From contig NZ_NXIE01000005.1 of NCBI RefSeq assembly GCF_004116625.1, forward strand, positions 62,001 to 126,000: DNA of 64,000 nt, in the 5' to 3' direction. Shown here one piece after another: positions 8,242 to 17,268 of this stretch (position 1 is the stretch's first letter; each line of letters begins with the position of its first letter). The DNA comes from Halarcobacter mediterraneus. GTDB taxonomy: Bacteria > Campylobacterota > Campylobacteria > Campylobacterales > Arcobacteraceae. The position numbers and the translations under genes are program-made. The notes beneath the pieces are model-generated. The model saw only the letters and a program-made list of their open reading frames with translations. It had not been told where the DNA came from and did not search any database.

Positions 8242-9045
8242 TTAACTGTCTAATAATAATTTATCATCATCTAATTCTTCGCCATCTTTTCTTGCAAGGG
8301 CAAATAAATTAAGTAAATCTTTTACTTCATAATCAGATCTTTCTTTACCTTCTAAATCAAAGATAATTTTACCTTCGTGTAGCATGATAGTTCGGCTCCC
8401 ATGGTCAAGAGCTTGTCTCATAGAATGAGTAACCATCATTACTGTTAAGGATTTTTCTTCAACAATTTGTGAAGTAATATCCATAATAAGTGCAGCTGTT
8501 TTTGGATCTAATGCAGCTGTATGTTCATCTAAAAGTAAAATACTACTTGGTTGTAAAGCAGACATTAAAAGACTAACTGATTGTCTTTGTCCCCCAGATA
8601 AAAGCCCCATTTGAGAATTTAACCTATCTTCAAGACCTAGATTAAGTCTACTTAACTGCTCTTTAAAAAGTTTTCTAAGTTTACTATTTAATGCTAAAGA
8701 TAAAGTACCTCTTTTCCCTCTACCGTAAGCAAGGCACATGTTCTCTTCAACTGTTAAATCACCACAAGTTCCAGCAAGTGGGTCTTGAAATACTCTAGCA
8801 ATATCTTTTGTACGACCTGTTGCAGGTAATGATGTTACATCTCTGTCATCAAAAAATATCTGTCCATGAGTTGCTTCAATATCACCTGCAATAGTGTTAA
8901 GTAAAGTTGATTTTCCTGCACCATTTGAACCAATAACAGTTACAAATTCACCAGCAGGTATAGTTAGATCAATACCTCTTAAAGCTAACTTTTCAGTTGC
9001 TAAGCCATGATTAAAAGTAACATGTAAATCTTTACAAGAAATCAT
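8242..9045 (-). CDS. ABC transporter ATP-binding protein, TrpZ-like
   Basis: A 267-residue ABC ATPase with Walker A GSNGAGKSTLLN near residues 39-50, signature LLSGGQRQSVSLLMSAL and Walker B SSILLLDEHTAALDP. The DEHTAALDP form is typical of ATPases that work with a PF04392-type binding protein and a LivH-like permease (the TrpXYZ arrangement described for tryptophan/tyrosine uptake). Its start overlaps the permease gene by four bases. The substrate is uncertain; the ureide setting does not prove a purine-related ligand. Confidence 0.85.
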   Translation of the reverse strand: MISCKDLHVTFNHGLATEKLALRGIDLTIPAGEFVTVIGSNGAGKSTLLNTIAGDIEATHGQIFFDDRDVTSLPATGRTKDIARVFQDPLAGTCGDLTVEENMCLAYGRGKRGTLSLALNSKLRKLFKEQLSRLNLGLEDRLNSQMGLLSGGQRQSVSLLMSALQPSSILLLDEHTAALDPKTAALIMDITSQIVEEKSLTVMMVTHSMRQALDHGSRTIMLHEGKIIFDLEGKERSDYEVKDLLNLFALARKDGEELDDDKLLLDS

Positions 9046-9944
9046 ACTCTTTTCCTTTTTGCTTTTTTTGCTTTGTATTCACTACGTAGTTTTGGGAATA
9101 TTAATGATAAGGTAACAAGTACAGCTGTAAGTAGATTTAAATCAGAGGCTTGGAAACCTAAGAAGTCTGCATTAAGTGCCATCGAAACGGCAATTCTATA
9201 AAGAATAGAACCAATAATACAACTTAATACAATAACTAACATAGATTTTGTTCCAAATAAGGATTCACCTATAATAACCGCAGCAAGTCCTACAACAATA
9301 GTTCCAATCCCCATTGTTGAATCAGCAAAACCACTAGTTTGTGCAAATAAAGCTCCTGCAAGTCCTACTAAACCATTTGATAAAGCTAATCCCACATAAA
9401 CTTTTTCTTTTACAACAATACCATTTGCTTGGGCCATTCTTTTATTAGAACCCACAGCTCTCATTGCTAAACCATATTGAGTATATAAAAACCAAGCTAA
9501 TAATAAGCCTCCAATTATTGCACAAACAGCTACAAATATAACTTTTAAATACATAGCTGGAATCCCTAAACCTTCAAATGGAGTTAATACAGTAGGTTCC
9601 ATGATTAAAGAAACATTTGGTTTTCCCATTACACGAAGATTTATTGTATATAAAGCTGTCATGGTAAGGATACTTGCAAGTAAATGAAGAATATTAAAAC
9701 GTAAATTTAACCAAGCTGTAACAAGACCAGCACTTGCTGCTGCAAGTGTACCTACTAAAGTTGATAAATAAGGATTTACCCCCGAGACTATTAACGCAGC
9801 AGTTGCAGCTGCTCCTAATGTAAAACTTCCATCAACAGTTAAATCTGGAAAATCTAAAATACGAAAAGTAAGATAGACTCCCATAGCAACTAAACCATAA
9901 ATGAAACCTATTTCAAGTGTTCCTAAAAAAGCATAAAGTGACAA
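9042..9944 (-). CDS. ABC transporter permease, TrpY-like
   Basis: A 300-residue membrane protein of the branched-chain-permease (BPD_transp_2) fold with about eight to nine hydrophobic helices. Features include GFIYGLVAMGVYLTFRILD at the N-terminus and the internal MRAVGSNKRMAQANGI coupling segment that contacts the ATPase. The C-terminus is a basic tail (KAKKAKRKRV). It sits between its ATPase (four-base overlap) and binding protein (15-base gap) and forms the membrane channel of the TrpXYZ-like importer. Confidence 0.85.
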   Translation of the reverse strand: MSLYAFLGTLEIGFIYGLVAMGVYLTFRILDFPDLTVDGSFTLGAAATAALIVSGVNPYLSTLVGTLAAASAGLVTAWLNLRFNILHLLASILTMTALYTINLRVMGKPNVSLIMEPTVLTPFEGLGIPAMYLKVIFVAVCAIIGGLLLAWFLYTQYGLAMRAVGSNKRMAQANGIVVKEKVYVGLALSNGLVGLAGALFAQTSGFADSTMGIGTIVVGLAAVIIGESLFGTKSMLVIVLSCIIGSILYRIAVSMALNADFLGFQASDLNLLTAVLVTLSLIFPKLRSEYKAKKAKRKRV

Positions 9945-9959
9945 ATCAACAACTTTTAA

Positions 9960-10919
9960 TTATTTGATAATTTTAGTAGCTTTTTCAAGCACTGCTTTTG
10001 GAATTTCAATACCCATTCTCTTAGCCATTTTTGGGTTAACGTAAAGGTCAGTTCCCTTTGCCATTTTTACATCAATTGAACCTGGTTTTTCACCCTTTAA
10101 AATTCTTACAACAATATCACCAGTTTGACGACCTAAATCAAAGTAGTTATAACCAACAGCAGCAATTGCTCCTCTTTCAACTGTACCTGTGTCACCAGCA
10201 AAAACTGGAACTTGTGCATCAATACCAACTTTTACAACTGATTCAACAGCTGAGATAATTGTATTATCAATTGGACAGTAAATCGCGTCTACTTTACCAA
10301 CTAATTGTTTAGCAGCAATCATTACATCAGAAGATTTTGGAGCAGCAGCTTCTACAATTTTAATACCCATTTCTTTTGCTACTTCTTTAGCACTATCAAG
10401 CATTGAAACAGCGTTTGCTTCACCTGGATTATATGGAATACCAATTGTTTTTAGATTTGGTATAAACTTTTTAATTAAAGTAAAATGTTCTTTAAGGTTA
10501 GCCATATCAGACAGACCTGTAACATTTCCCCCAGGTTGTTCTAATTTTGGAACAAGTTTTGCAGCTAATGGATCTGTAACAGCTGAAAATACAATAGGGA
10601 TTGTTTTAGTAGCTGTAGCTGCTGATTGAGCAGATGGTGTTGCAATTGCAACAATAATATCAGGTTTATCTCCTACAAGTTTTCTAGCAATTTGTGAAGC
10701 AATATCAGGTTTACCTTGAGCACTTTCATAGGTAAACTTAAGTTTATCCCCACTATAACCATTATCATTTAATACTTGTTTGACTCCATCTCTTACTGCA
10801 TCTAGTGCTGGATGTTCTACAATTGCAGTTGTTGCAATATAAACAGATTTTGCTTGTAAAGCAGAAGATACTAAAAGTGTCGACATTAGAGCACTTTTAA
10901 AAATTGAACTTAACTTCAT
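9960..10919 (-). CDS. ABC transporter substrate-binding protein, PF04392 (TrpX-like) family
   Basis: A 319-residue periplasmic binding protein with a Sec signal peptide (SIFKSALMSTLLVSSALQAKS). It has the typical PF04392 sequence course: VRDGVKQVLNDNGYSGD, IASQIARKLVGDKPDIIVAIATPSAQ, IPIVFSAVTDPLAAKLV, GGNVTGLSDM and VPVFAGDTGTVERGAIAAVGYNYFDLG. Characterised relatives bind tryptophan or tyrosine. It is the first gene of its minus-strand operon, with an AAGGAATT RBS. No window-specific operator motif is seen ahead of it. Confidence 0.85.
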   Translation of the reverse strand: MKLSSIFKSALMSTLLVSSALQAKSVYIATTAIVEHPALDAVRDGVKQVLNDNGYSGDKLKFTYESAQGKPDIASQIARKLVGDKPDIIVAIATPSAQSAATATKTIPIVFSAVTDPLAAKLVPKLEQPGGNVTGLSDMANLKEHFTLIKKFIPNLKTIGIPYNPGEANAVSMLDSAKEVAKEMGIKIVEAAAPKSSDVMIAAKQLVGKVDAIYCPIDNTIISAVESVVKVGIDAQVPVFAGDTGTVERGAIAAVGYNYFDLGRQTGDIVVRILKGEKPGSIDVKMAKGTDLYVNPKMAKRMGIEIPKAVLEKATKIIK

Positions 10920-11064
10920 AATGAATTCCTTGTAATGATTTATTTAAACTTAAAAATTTTTTTTAATAAAATTGTATATCTTTACAACTAAATGGTTACT
11001 TAGATGGAATGATAAAACTCGTATGAATACCCAATATAAACTAATAATTATTAAAAAATGACTA

Positions 11065-11793
11065 TTATAATACTGAAGATAAAAAGTTTTTTAATTCATT
11101 TGTTTGGGGCTTAGCAAAAACTTCTTCACTCTCTCCTGTTTCCCAAATTTTACCATTGTGCATAAAAATAACTCTATCTCCAATGTCTCTTGCAAAGTTC
11201 ATTTCATGGGTAACTAAAATCAAAGTAATTCCCTCTTTTGCTAACTCTTCTAATACTTTCAAAACTTCACCAACTAATTCAGGGTCAAGAGCAGATGTAA
11301 TCTCATCACAAAGCAATACTTTTGGAGACATAGCTAAAGACCTTGCTATTGCAACCCTTTGTTTTTGTCCACCTGATAAACTTTCTGGATATTGATCAAA
11401 AAACTGATCCATACCAACTTTTTTTAGGCATTGTATTGCTAGTTTTTTTGCTTCTTCTTTACTTTTCCCAAGTATTAATCTTGGAGATAACATCACATTT
11501 TCACCAGCAGTTTTATGTGGATATAGATTAAAACTTTGAAATATCATTCCACAAACTTTACTTATTTTTTGAAGTTGTAGATCATTTGTAGTAACCTCTA
11601 AATTACCAACGACAATATTACCCTTTTGATGTTCTTCAAGACCATTTATACATCTAAGAAGTGTACTTTTACCTGAACCAGATCTTCCAATTATAGAAAG
11701 AACCTCTCCAGCTTTAACCTCTAAGTCAATACCCTTTAAAATATGTTTCTCTCCATAATATTTATGTACACCTTCTAAACTAACTAGCGACAT
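11065..11793 (-). CDS. Polar amino acid ABC transporter ATP-binding protein (GlnQ/ArtP type)
   Basis: A 242-residue ATPase with Walker A GRSGSGKSTLLRCINGLE, the Q-loop in MIFQSFNLYPHKT, signature ESLSGGQKQRVAIARSLA, Walker B VLLCDEITSALDPELV and the H-loop VTHEMNFARDI. The LRCINGLE and MTHEM-like elements are diagnostic for the PAAT (polar amino acid) family. It overlaps the preceding permease gene by 14 bases. It is the last gene of the operon transcribed leftward from 13961. Confidence 0.9.
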   Translation of the reverse strand: MSLVSLEGVHKYYGEKHILKGIDLEVKAGEVLSIIGRSGSGKSTLLRCINGLEEHQKGNIVVGNLEVTTNDLQLQKISKVCGMIFQSFNLYPHKTAGENVMLSPRLILGKSKEEAKKLAIQCLKKVGMDQFFDQYPESLSGGQKQRVAIARSLAMSPKVLLCDEITSALDPELVGEVLKVLEELAKEGITLILVTHEMNFARDIGDRVIFMHNGKIWETGESEEVFAKPQTNELKNFLSSVL

Positions 11794-12430
11794 TTAATTT
11801 CCTTTCTAAATATTTACTATATTTTGTAAGTGGGAAACAGATTACAAAATATAAAATGGCAACCATTGTAAACACTTTAAATGGTTCAAATGTTGCATTG
11901 TTTAACATAGTTCCTGCTTTTGTAAGTTCAATAAATCCAATAATTGAAGCTAAAGCTGTTCCTTTTACAACTTGTACAGAAAATCCTACAGTTGGTGCTG
12001 TTGCTAATCTAACTGATTGGGGAATAATTACATGAAACATTGTTTGATAATAATTTAATCCCATTGTTTTACAAGCTTCCCATTGTCCTTTAGGAACTGA
12101 ATCTAAGCAACCCTTCCAAATTTCACAAAGAAAAGCACTTGTAAATAGGGTTAAAGCTAAACTAGCTGCAGTCAATTCGTTAACTTCAACACCAATTAGT
12201 GATAATCCAAAAAATGCTAAGTATAACTGCATTAATAATGGAGTTCCTTGAAAAACTTCTATATATATTTTTATTAATATTGATAAAAAACGATTATTAA
12301 TCATTCTTAATAATATTAAAATTCCTGCAACTATTCCTCCTCCAATAAAAGCAATTAAAGACAATAAGATAGTCCATCTAGTTGCTAATAATAGATTATG
12401 AAAAATATCTAATGTTGAAATATCAGCCAT
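11780..12430 (-). CDS. Polar amino acid ABC transporter permease (HisM/GlnP family), second subunit
   Basis: A 216-residue inner-membrane permease with about five helices. The conserved coupling segment is present: EVFQGTPLLMQLYLAFFG near the N-terminal third, then WKGCLDSVPKGQWEACKTMGLNYYQTMFHVIIPQSVR, the EAA-type loop that docks on the ATPase. It lies one base after the other permease gene; the two are expected to form a heterodimeric channel. Confidence 0.9.
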   Translation of the reverse strand: MADISTLDIFHNLLLATRWTILLSLIAFIGGGIVAGILILLRMINNRFLSILIKIYIEVFQGTPLLMQLYLAFFGLSLIGVEVNELTAASLALTLFTSAFLCEIWKGCLDSVPKGQWEACKTMGLNYYQTMFHVIIPQSVRLATAPTVGFSVQVVKGTALASIIGFIELTKAGTMLNNATFEPFKVFTMVAILYFVICFPLTKYSKYLERKLNVAS

Positions 12431-12431
12431 A

Positions 12432-13112
12432 TTAATTTCCTTCTTTTACAGCATTTATTTTAAATAGTCTATTACTTATAAGACTAAGTATAAATCTTAA
12501 AATGATTGCAAAAACTAAATATATTGCTGTAACTATAAAGTATGGTTCAAAGCTTAGAAATGTACGAGATTGAATGAAGTTAGCTGAAAAAGTTAATTCT
12601 TCTACAGAGATTTGTGATAAAACAGATGAACCTAACATTACAATTACACATTGACTTATCAAAGCTGGTGATATTTTATGAAAAGCTTGTGGTAAAATTA
12701 TATGGATAAATATTTGTGACCATTTTAGTCCCATTGTTTTACCTGCTTCCCATTGTCCCTTTCCCGTTGCTTCAAGTCCAGCTCGTATGATTTCTGTTGA
12801 ATAAGCTCCTAAGTTAATAATCATTGCAATTATTCCAGCTTCTATGGCTGTTAATGTAAAACCAATTGCTGGTAAACCAAAAAAGATAAAAAATAGTTGT
12901 ACTATAAATGGAGTATTTCTTATTATTTCAACAAAAGCATTTACAAAACTTTTTAGAGTTTTATTTTCTCCAATTTTTATTGCAGCTCCAAGAATACCTA
13001 ATAATAGACCTAAAATTGTTGTGAAAATTGTTATTTTGATAGTTAGTTGTATACCTTTAATTATCACTTCATAGTATGGGAAAACTCCCGCAAAATAGAA
13101 TTCGTAATCCAT
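12432..13112 (-). CDS. Polar amino acid ABC transporter permease (HisM/GlnP family), first subunit
   Basis: A 226-residue permease with the PAAT motifs IIRNTPFIVQLFFIFFGLP and the EAA loop AGLEATGKGQWEAGKTMGLKWSQIFIHIILPQA. The start at 13112 (MDYEFYFAG) is chosen over a longer frame from 13166 because an AAGGAAG Shine-Dalgarno lies directly upstream of it, and the extra N-terminal residues are not typical of the family. It partners with the adjacent 216-residue permease. Confidence 0.88.
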   Translation of the reverse strand: MDYEFYFAGVFPYYEVIIKGIQLTIKITIFTTILGLLLGILGAAIKIGENKTLKSFVNAFVEIIRNTPFIVQLFFIFFGLPAIGFTLTAIEAGIIAMIINLGAYSTEIIRAGLEATGKGQWEAGKTMGLKWSQIFIHIILPQAFHKISPALISQCVIVMLGSSVLSQISVEELTFSANFIQSRTFLSFEPYFIVTAIYLVFAIILRFILSLISNRLFKINAVKEGN

Positions 13113-13178
13113 AATTCTTCTTCCTTTCGAGTAATGATTGATATTTAAAATAAATTTAAACACCAATCATAAAATGTA

Positions 13179-13961
13179 TTATAAATCTTTTGGAAGATCC
13201 ATTTTGAACCATTTATTTGAAATTTCATTTAATTTCCCATTCTCTTTATTTTCTTTTATAAATTCATTTATAAATTTCATAAGCTCTGGTTCATGTTTTT
13301 TTACTCCTATGTAACATGGGTTATTAACTATCATGAATTTTGTCAAAGCTTCTTCTTTTCCTGGATTTTTTCTAGCCATTTCACTTACTATTACATTGCC
13401 TGTAGCAATTAATTTTACTTGACCTGAAAGGAAAGATGAAGTTGTCATATTATTATCTTCATATCTTTTAATGGTAACTGATGAATCAACTAATTTTGAT
13501 AATTCAATATCTTCAATAGTACCTCTAGTAACACCTACTATTTTACCTTTTAAATCTACTGGTGACGAAACTTTTACATCCTTGCTTCCAAATACACCTA
13601 AATAAAATATTGCATATGCATCTGAAAAATCAATTGCTCTTGCTCTTTCTGGATTTTTACCCAAACTTGATATTGTCAAATTTACTTTCCCTGTTTGTAA
13701 ATAAGGAATTCTATTTGCACTAGCAACTGGAATAAGTTCTAACTTTACTCCTAACTTTTTTGCAATGAGATTCGCAGTGTCAACATCATAACCTTGTATA
13801 CTCATATCTTTTGAAACAGAACCAAATGGTGCAAAATCCTGAGGAACTGCAATTTTAATAACACCTTTTGACTTGATATCATCTAATTGATTTGCACTTA
13901 ATAATGAAGCACCTAATAATGCACCTGTAACTAAACCCTTAAGTAATGTATTTTTAAACAT
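13179..13961 (-). CDS. Amino-acid-type ABC transporter substrate-binding protein (SBP_bac_3)
   Basis: A 260-residue periplasmic binding protein with an N-terminal Sec signal (TLLKGLVTGALLGASLLSANQ). It has SBP family 3 features: IKIAVPQDFAPFGSV, GYDVDTANLIAKKLGVKLELIPV, NRIPYLQTGKVNLTISSLG and GKIVGVTRGTIEDIEL. It is the first gene of the leftward operon. A GTnnACAATTATTGTnnAC site (13986-14004) lies 25 bases ahead of its start, in the position expected for a repressor site. Shared control with the ureide genes suggests a ureide or related nitrogen compound as ligand, but this is inference. Confidence 0.88.
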   Translation of the reverse strand: MFKNTLLKGLVTGALLGASLLSANQLDDIKSKGVIKIAVPQDFAPFGSVSKDMSIQGYDVDTANLIAKKLGVKLELIPVASANRIPYLQTGKVNLTISSLGKNPERARAIDFSDAYAIFYLGVFGSKDVKVSSPVDLKGKIVGVTRGTIEDIELSKLVDSSVTIKRYEDNNMTTSSFLSGQVKLIATGNVIVSEMARKNPGKEEALTKFMIVNNPCYIGVKKHEPELMKFINEFIKENKENGKLNEISNKWFKMDLPKDL

Positions 13962-13983
13962 TTAAAATCCTTATTTTATAAAA

Positions 13984-14006
13984 TTGTGAACAATTATTGT
14001 AAACAT
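13984..14006. promoter_or_regulatory. Putative GntR-family operator, left site (TTGTGAACAA and TTGTAAACAT)
   Basis: The 19-bp motif GTGAACAATTATTGTAAAC at 13986-14004 is an imperfect inverted repeat sharing the invariant core ACAATTATTGT with two other sites in the window. It can be read as two TTGTnnACAA units starting at 13984 and 13997, 13 bp apart. It lies just ahead of the leftward amino-acid-type binding protein gene. The binding protein is inferred to be the GntR/FCD regulator at 19525. Confidence 0.6.
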
Positions 14007-14103
14007 TTTAATAATAGATTAATATGTTTAATTAGTCAACATATTATTTGTATATATAGTAAACATATATTTATTAAATTTAAGAGTTTTAAAAATGTAT
14101 ATT

Positions 14104-14139
14104 TTGTAGACAATTATTGTCTACAATAAATGTCTACAG
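14104..14139. promoter_or_regulatory. Putative GntR-family operator, central site with three units
   Basis: A perfect 23-bp palindrome (arms TTGTAGACAAT and ATTGTCTACAA around one T) spans 14104-14126. A third unit, ATGTCTACAG, follows at 14130-14139. Unit starts are 14104, 14117 and 14130, an exact 13-bp step. The site lies 63 to 98 bases before the binding-protein gene at 14202, over the likely promoter. The sequence is seen directly; the regulator is inferred. Confidence 0.65.
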
Positions 14140-14201
14140 TCTGATATTATGTTTCATGTTTTATCAATGATAAATATTAAATAAATTAAGGAGATAAAAT
14201 T

Positions 14202-15371
14202 ATGAAAAGATTTCTGAAAATTGGTTTAGCAGTTGGAATGCTAAGTAGTACTCTTTTAGCACAAGAGAGTATAAAAATTGGTTTTGTTGGTACCTTATCA
14301 GGGGCAAATGCAGCTTGGGGTACATCAAATGTAAGGTCAATGGAAACATCAGCAGACATTTACAATAAAAATGGTGGAGTTGAAATTGCTGGTAAAAAAT
14401 ATAAAGTAGAGATTGTACCTTTTGATGACGCCTTTGATCCAAAGATAGCTGTTGCAGGTATGGAAAAAATGGCACAAGAAGGTATTAAATATGTTGTTGG
14501 TCCAAATGATGATGCCCAAGCAATTGCAGTAAAACCAATAGCAGAGAGAAATAAAATTGTATATTTTCCATATGCCTTTGATAAAAGTTTATATGTAAAA
14601 CCAGCAAACTATGCTGTATTTGGAATGATTGCTTCATATCAATGGGAACCATCAGTTTATAAATGGTTAAAAGATAATAAAGATGTTAAATCTGTAGCAT
14701 TTATTGCAGCAAATGCAGCTGATCCATTAAACCAAAGAGATAATGGTATTAAAATCGCCCAAGACTTAGGTTTAAAAGTTGTTGAAGCAAAAGCTACATA
14801 TAAAGCTGACACTAGAGATTTCTTTTCAGTAATTACTCCAATTATTAAGAAAAAACCTGACCTTTTAGTTCTATCAGGAGTATCTCCTGCTACTGCGCCA
14901 CTTATTATTAAAACAGCAAGACAATTAGGTTTTAAAGGTTATATGGCAGCAGGAACTGCTCTTGATGCAAGTATTTTAAAAGAGGGTGCTGGAGATGCAG
15001 CAAATGGATTTATTTGTCAAGGTGGAGCAGATGCTTCTATTCAATCAGAGAAAATGGAAAAATGGGTTGAACACTATACAAACAAATATGGTGAATACAA
15101 TGATGAATCAAATACTAAAGTATTTGCATTAGAGTATATTTTAGCTGTATTAAAATCAAATCCAAAAGCTATCAATGATGCAGATGAGTTCTTAAAAACT
15201 GTAGATTCAGGTTGGTCAGCACCAAATCTTTTTTTCAAAGATGAAAATGCAAAACTTAAATTTGTAGGTAAAACTACATTTGGTCAAAATAGACAATTAG
15301 GAGTTCCTTTAACTCCAAAAATTTATAAAGATGGAAAGTTTGAAACACTTTTCGTAGGTCAAGCAGATTAA
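14202..15371 (+). CDS. Branched-chain-type ABC transporter substrate-binding protein (Peripla_BP_6)
   Basis: A 389-residue periplasmic binding protein with a Sec signal (FLKIGLAVGMLSSTLLAQ). The mature start IKIGFVGTLSGANAAWG and the segment YVVGPNDDAQAIAVKPIAERN place it in the LivJ/amide-urea-binding group. It heads a five-component importer (this gene plus the genes at 15427, 16303, 17265 and 18049) that runs directly into the racemase gene. The substrate is not readable from sequence. The linked racemase, allantoinase and shared operators make allantoin or another ureide/hydantoin the best guess. A GGAG RBS is present. Confidence 0.85.
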   Translation: MKRFLKIGLAVGMLSSTLLAQESIKIGFVGTLSGANAAWGTSNVRSMETSADIYNKNGGVEIAGKKYKVEIVPFDDAFDPKIAVAGMEKMAQEGIKYVVGPNDDAQAIAVKPIAERNKIVYFPYAFDKSLYVKPANYAVFGMIASYQWEPSVYKWLKDNKDVKSVAFIAANAADPLNQRDNGIKIAQDLGLKVVEAKATYKADTRDFFSVITPIIKKKPDLLVLSGVSPATAPLIIKTARQLGFKGYMAAGTALDASILKEGAGDAANGFICQGGADASIQSEKMEKWVEHYTNKYGEYNDESNTKVFALEYILAVLKSNPKAINDADEFLKTVDSGWSAPNLFFKDENAKLKFVGKTTFGQNRQLGVPLTPKIYKDGKFETLFVGQAD

Positions 15372-15377
15372 TTTAAA

Positions 15378-15405
15378 AGAGGTATCTTCTGATACCTCTA
15401 TTTTT
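15378..15405 (+). terminator. Intra-operon hairpin with T-tract after the binding-protein gene
   Basis: A perfect stem AGAGGTATC / GATACCTCT with a TTCT loop (15378-15399) is followed by ATTTTT. It lies in the 55-base gap between the binding-protein gene and the first permease. Such hairpins commonly act as partial terminators or 3'-stabilisers, letting the binding protein be made in excess of the membrane components. Confidence 0.7.
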
Positions 15406-15426
15406 AGAAAATAGGAAACTCATTTT

Positions 15427-16299
15427 ATGGAACAAATATTACTAAATGGTTTAATTACAGGTGCTCAATATGCCCTTATAGCCTTAGGTTTAACGCTAAT
15501 ATTCTCACTTATGAGTATATTGAATTTTGCTCACGGACAAATGTATGTATTAGGTGCATTTGTAACTTACTATGTTTATGGAAAACTTGGACTTCCTTTT
15601 ATTGTAGCTATTATTGCTTCGGGTTTAACATTAGCACTAATAGGTGCCATATTTGAAAAATATCTTTTCAATACTGTCTTAAAAAGATCTGTTAGAGAAG
15701 AAAGCTCAATGCTTCTTGCTGCTGGTACTGCTTTTTTCTTAGATTCATTAATACTAATTGTATTTGGAGAAAAACAACGAAGTGTTCCAGCACTTGTTGA
15801 TGGAGTATTTTTTGGTGAAGATTATGGAATAGATTTGATTATTCCATATAACAGAATTGTAATAGGATTAATTGCAATAGTTTTAATTGTTTCATTTATT
15901 CTTTTTATGCAATATTCAAAACCAGGTCGAGCTATGAGAGCTTTAGCACAAGATAAAACTGCATCTCAACTAATGGGTGTTGATTTAGATAAATATAGTT
16001 TGTTTGGGTTCGCACTTGGAGCTATGCTTGCAGGTGTTGCAGGGAGTTTATTAGTAACTATTACAGGGGTAAACTCTGGTATTGGAGGAGGTATCTCTAT
16101 TCAAGCTTTTACCATGATTATGATTGGTGGTGCTGGAGTTATTTCAGGTGCTATTTTAGGTGGATTTATTTTAGGTTTAGTTGAGGCTTTTGGACTTTAT
16201 TATCTTCCAGGAGATGTAACTTACCTTACTATATTTGTATGTTTAATGATATTTCTTACTCTTCGTCCACAAGGACTTATGGGTAAACCTTGGGGGTGA
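15427..16299 (+). CDS. ABC transporter permease, LivH family
   Basis: A 290-residue membrane permease with about eight helices. Family signs include NGLITGAQYALIALGLTLIFSLM at the N-terminus, ILNFAHGQMYVLGAF, the coupling segment YSKPGRAMRALAQDKTASQLMGVD and GGAGVISGAILGGFILG. It is the first of two permeases forming the channel of the ureide-region importer. A GGAAACTCATTTT RBS region precedes the ATG. Confidence 0.9.
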   Translation: MEQILLNGLITGAQYALIALGLTLIFSLMSILNFAHGQMYVLGAFVTYYVYGKLGLPFIVAIIASGLTLALIGAIFEKYLFNTVLKRSVREESSMLLAAGTAFFLDSLILIVFGEKQRSVPALVDGVFFGEDYGIDLIIPYNRIVIGLIAIVLIVSFILFMQYSKPGRAMRALAQDKTASQLMGVDLDKYSLFGFALGAMLAGVAGSLLVTITGVNSGIGGGISIQAFTMIMIGGAGVISGAILGGFILGLVEAFGLYYLPGDVTYLTIFVCLMIFLTLRPQGLMGKPWG

Positions 16300-16302
16300 T
16301 TT

Positions 16303-17268
16303 GTGGAAAATAAAAGTTTTATATTAAAAGTAATAATTGCATTAATAGTTTTATTAATTGTTATACCTAGTGTTTTAGTTTTAACACAAAGAAATGATTA
16401 CCTTTATGGTATCACCTCAGTTGCTGTTCTTTCTATGATTAGTGCAGGAGTTTGGTTAACTTTTTATATGGGAAGAATCAATATTGGACAAGGAGCTTAT
16501 GCCCTAATTGGAGCATATACAACTGCTGTTTTAGTTACCCAATTAGGTTTATCTTTTTGGATATCTATTTTTGTAGCAGGTTTTGTAGCAGCTTTCTTTA
16601 GTATTCTAATAGGGATACCTATTTTAAGATTAAAAGGGGTGTATTTTTCTATGATTACACTAACTTTAACAGAAGTTGCAAAACTTCTAGCAATAGCTTT
16701 AGTTCCAATTACAAATGGCCCTAGAGGGATTACAAATATTCCATTACCAGGGGAACTTAGTATTTTTGGACTAACACTTATTCCAGATTTTGCCACTATG
16801 GAAAACAGTAAAATTGGATTTTATTATCTTGCAGTAATTGCTATGATTATAACTTTTGCAATAATGTATAGACTTACAAAATCAAGAATGGGGATTTTAC
16901 TTAGATCTTTACAACAAAATGAAGAGTTAGCTTCCTCTTTTGGGGTAAATATTGCATATTTAAGAGTTATCTCTTATGCCATTGCTTCATTTTTTGGTGG
17001 AGTTGGAGGAGCAATTTTTATAAACCTAACCCAATCAGTTTATCCAACTACTTTCCAAGTAGCTGACTCAATTAACTATATGCTTTATACATTCTTAGGT
17101 GGTTTAGCCTATGTATTTGGCCCAATATTAGGTTCTTTTGTATTGTATTTTTCTTGGGATTTATTATTTATATTCAAAGAGTATCAATTATTAATTTACT
17201 CTGGGATAATGATTATTTTAATGGTATTTTTACCAAATGGAATTTTGAGTTTAAGGTTTAAAAAATGA
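16303..17268 (+). CDS. ABC transporter permease, LivM family
   Basis: A 321-residue permease with about nine helices, partnering the LivH-type subunit. Typical LivM features are GRINIGQGAYALIGAYTTA, LRLKGVYFSMITLTLTEVAKL and SRMGILLRSLQQNEELASSFG (coupling loop). It starts with GTG at 16303, three bases after the previous stop, behind a GGGGTGA sequence that can serve as RBS. The last four bases overlap the following ATPase gene. Confidence 0.9.
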   Translation: MENKSFILKVIIALIVLLIVIPSVLVLTQRNDYLYGITSVAVLSMISAGVWLTFYMGRINIGQGAYALIGAYTTAVLVTQLGLSFWISIFVAGFVAAFFSILIGIPILRLKGVYFSMITLTLTEVAKLLAIALVPITNGPRGITNIPLPGELSIFGLTLIPDFATMENSKIGFYYLAVIAMIITFAIMYRLTKSRMGILLRSLQQNEELASSFGVNIAYLRVISYAIASFFGGVGGAIFINLTQSVYPTTFQVADSINYMLYTFLGGLAYVFGPILGSFVLYFSWDLLFIFKEYQLLIYSGIMIILMVFLPNGILSLRFKK

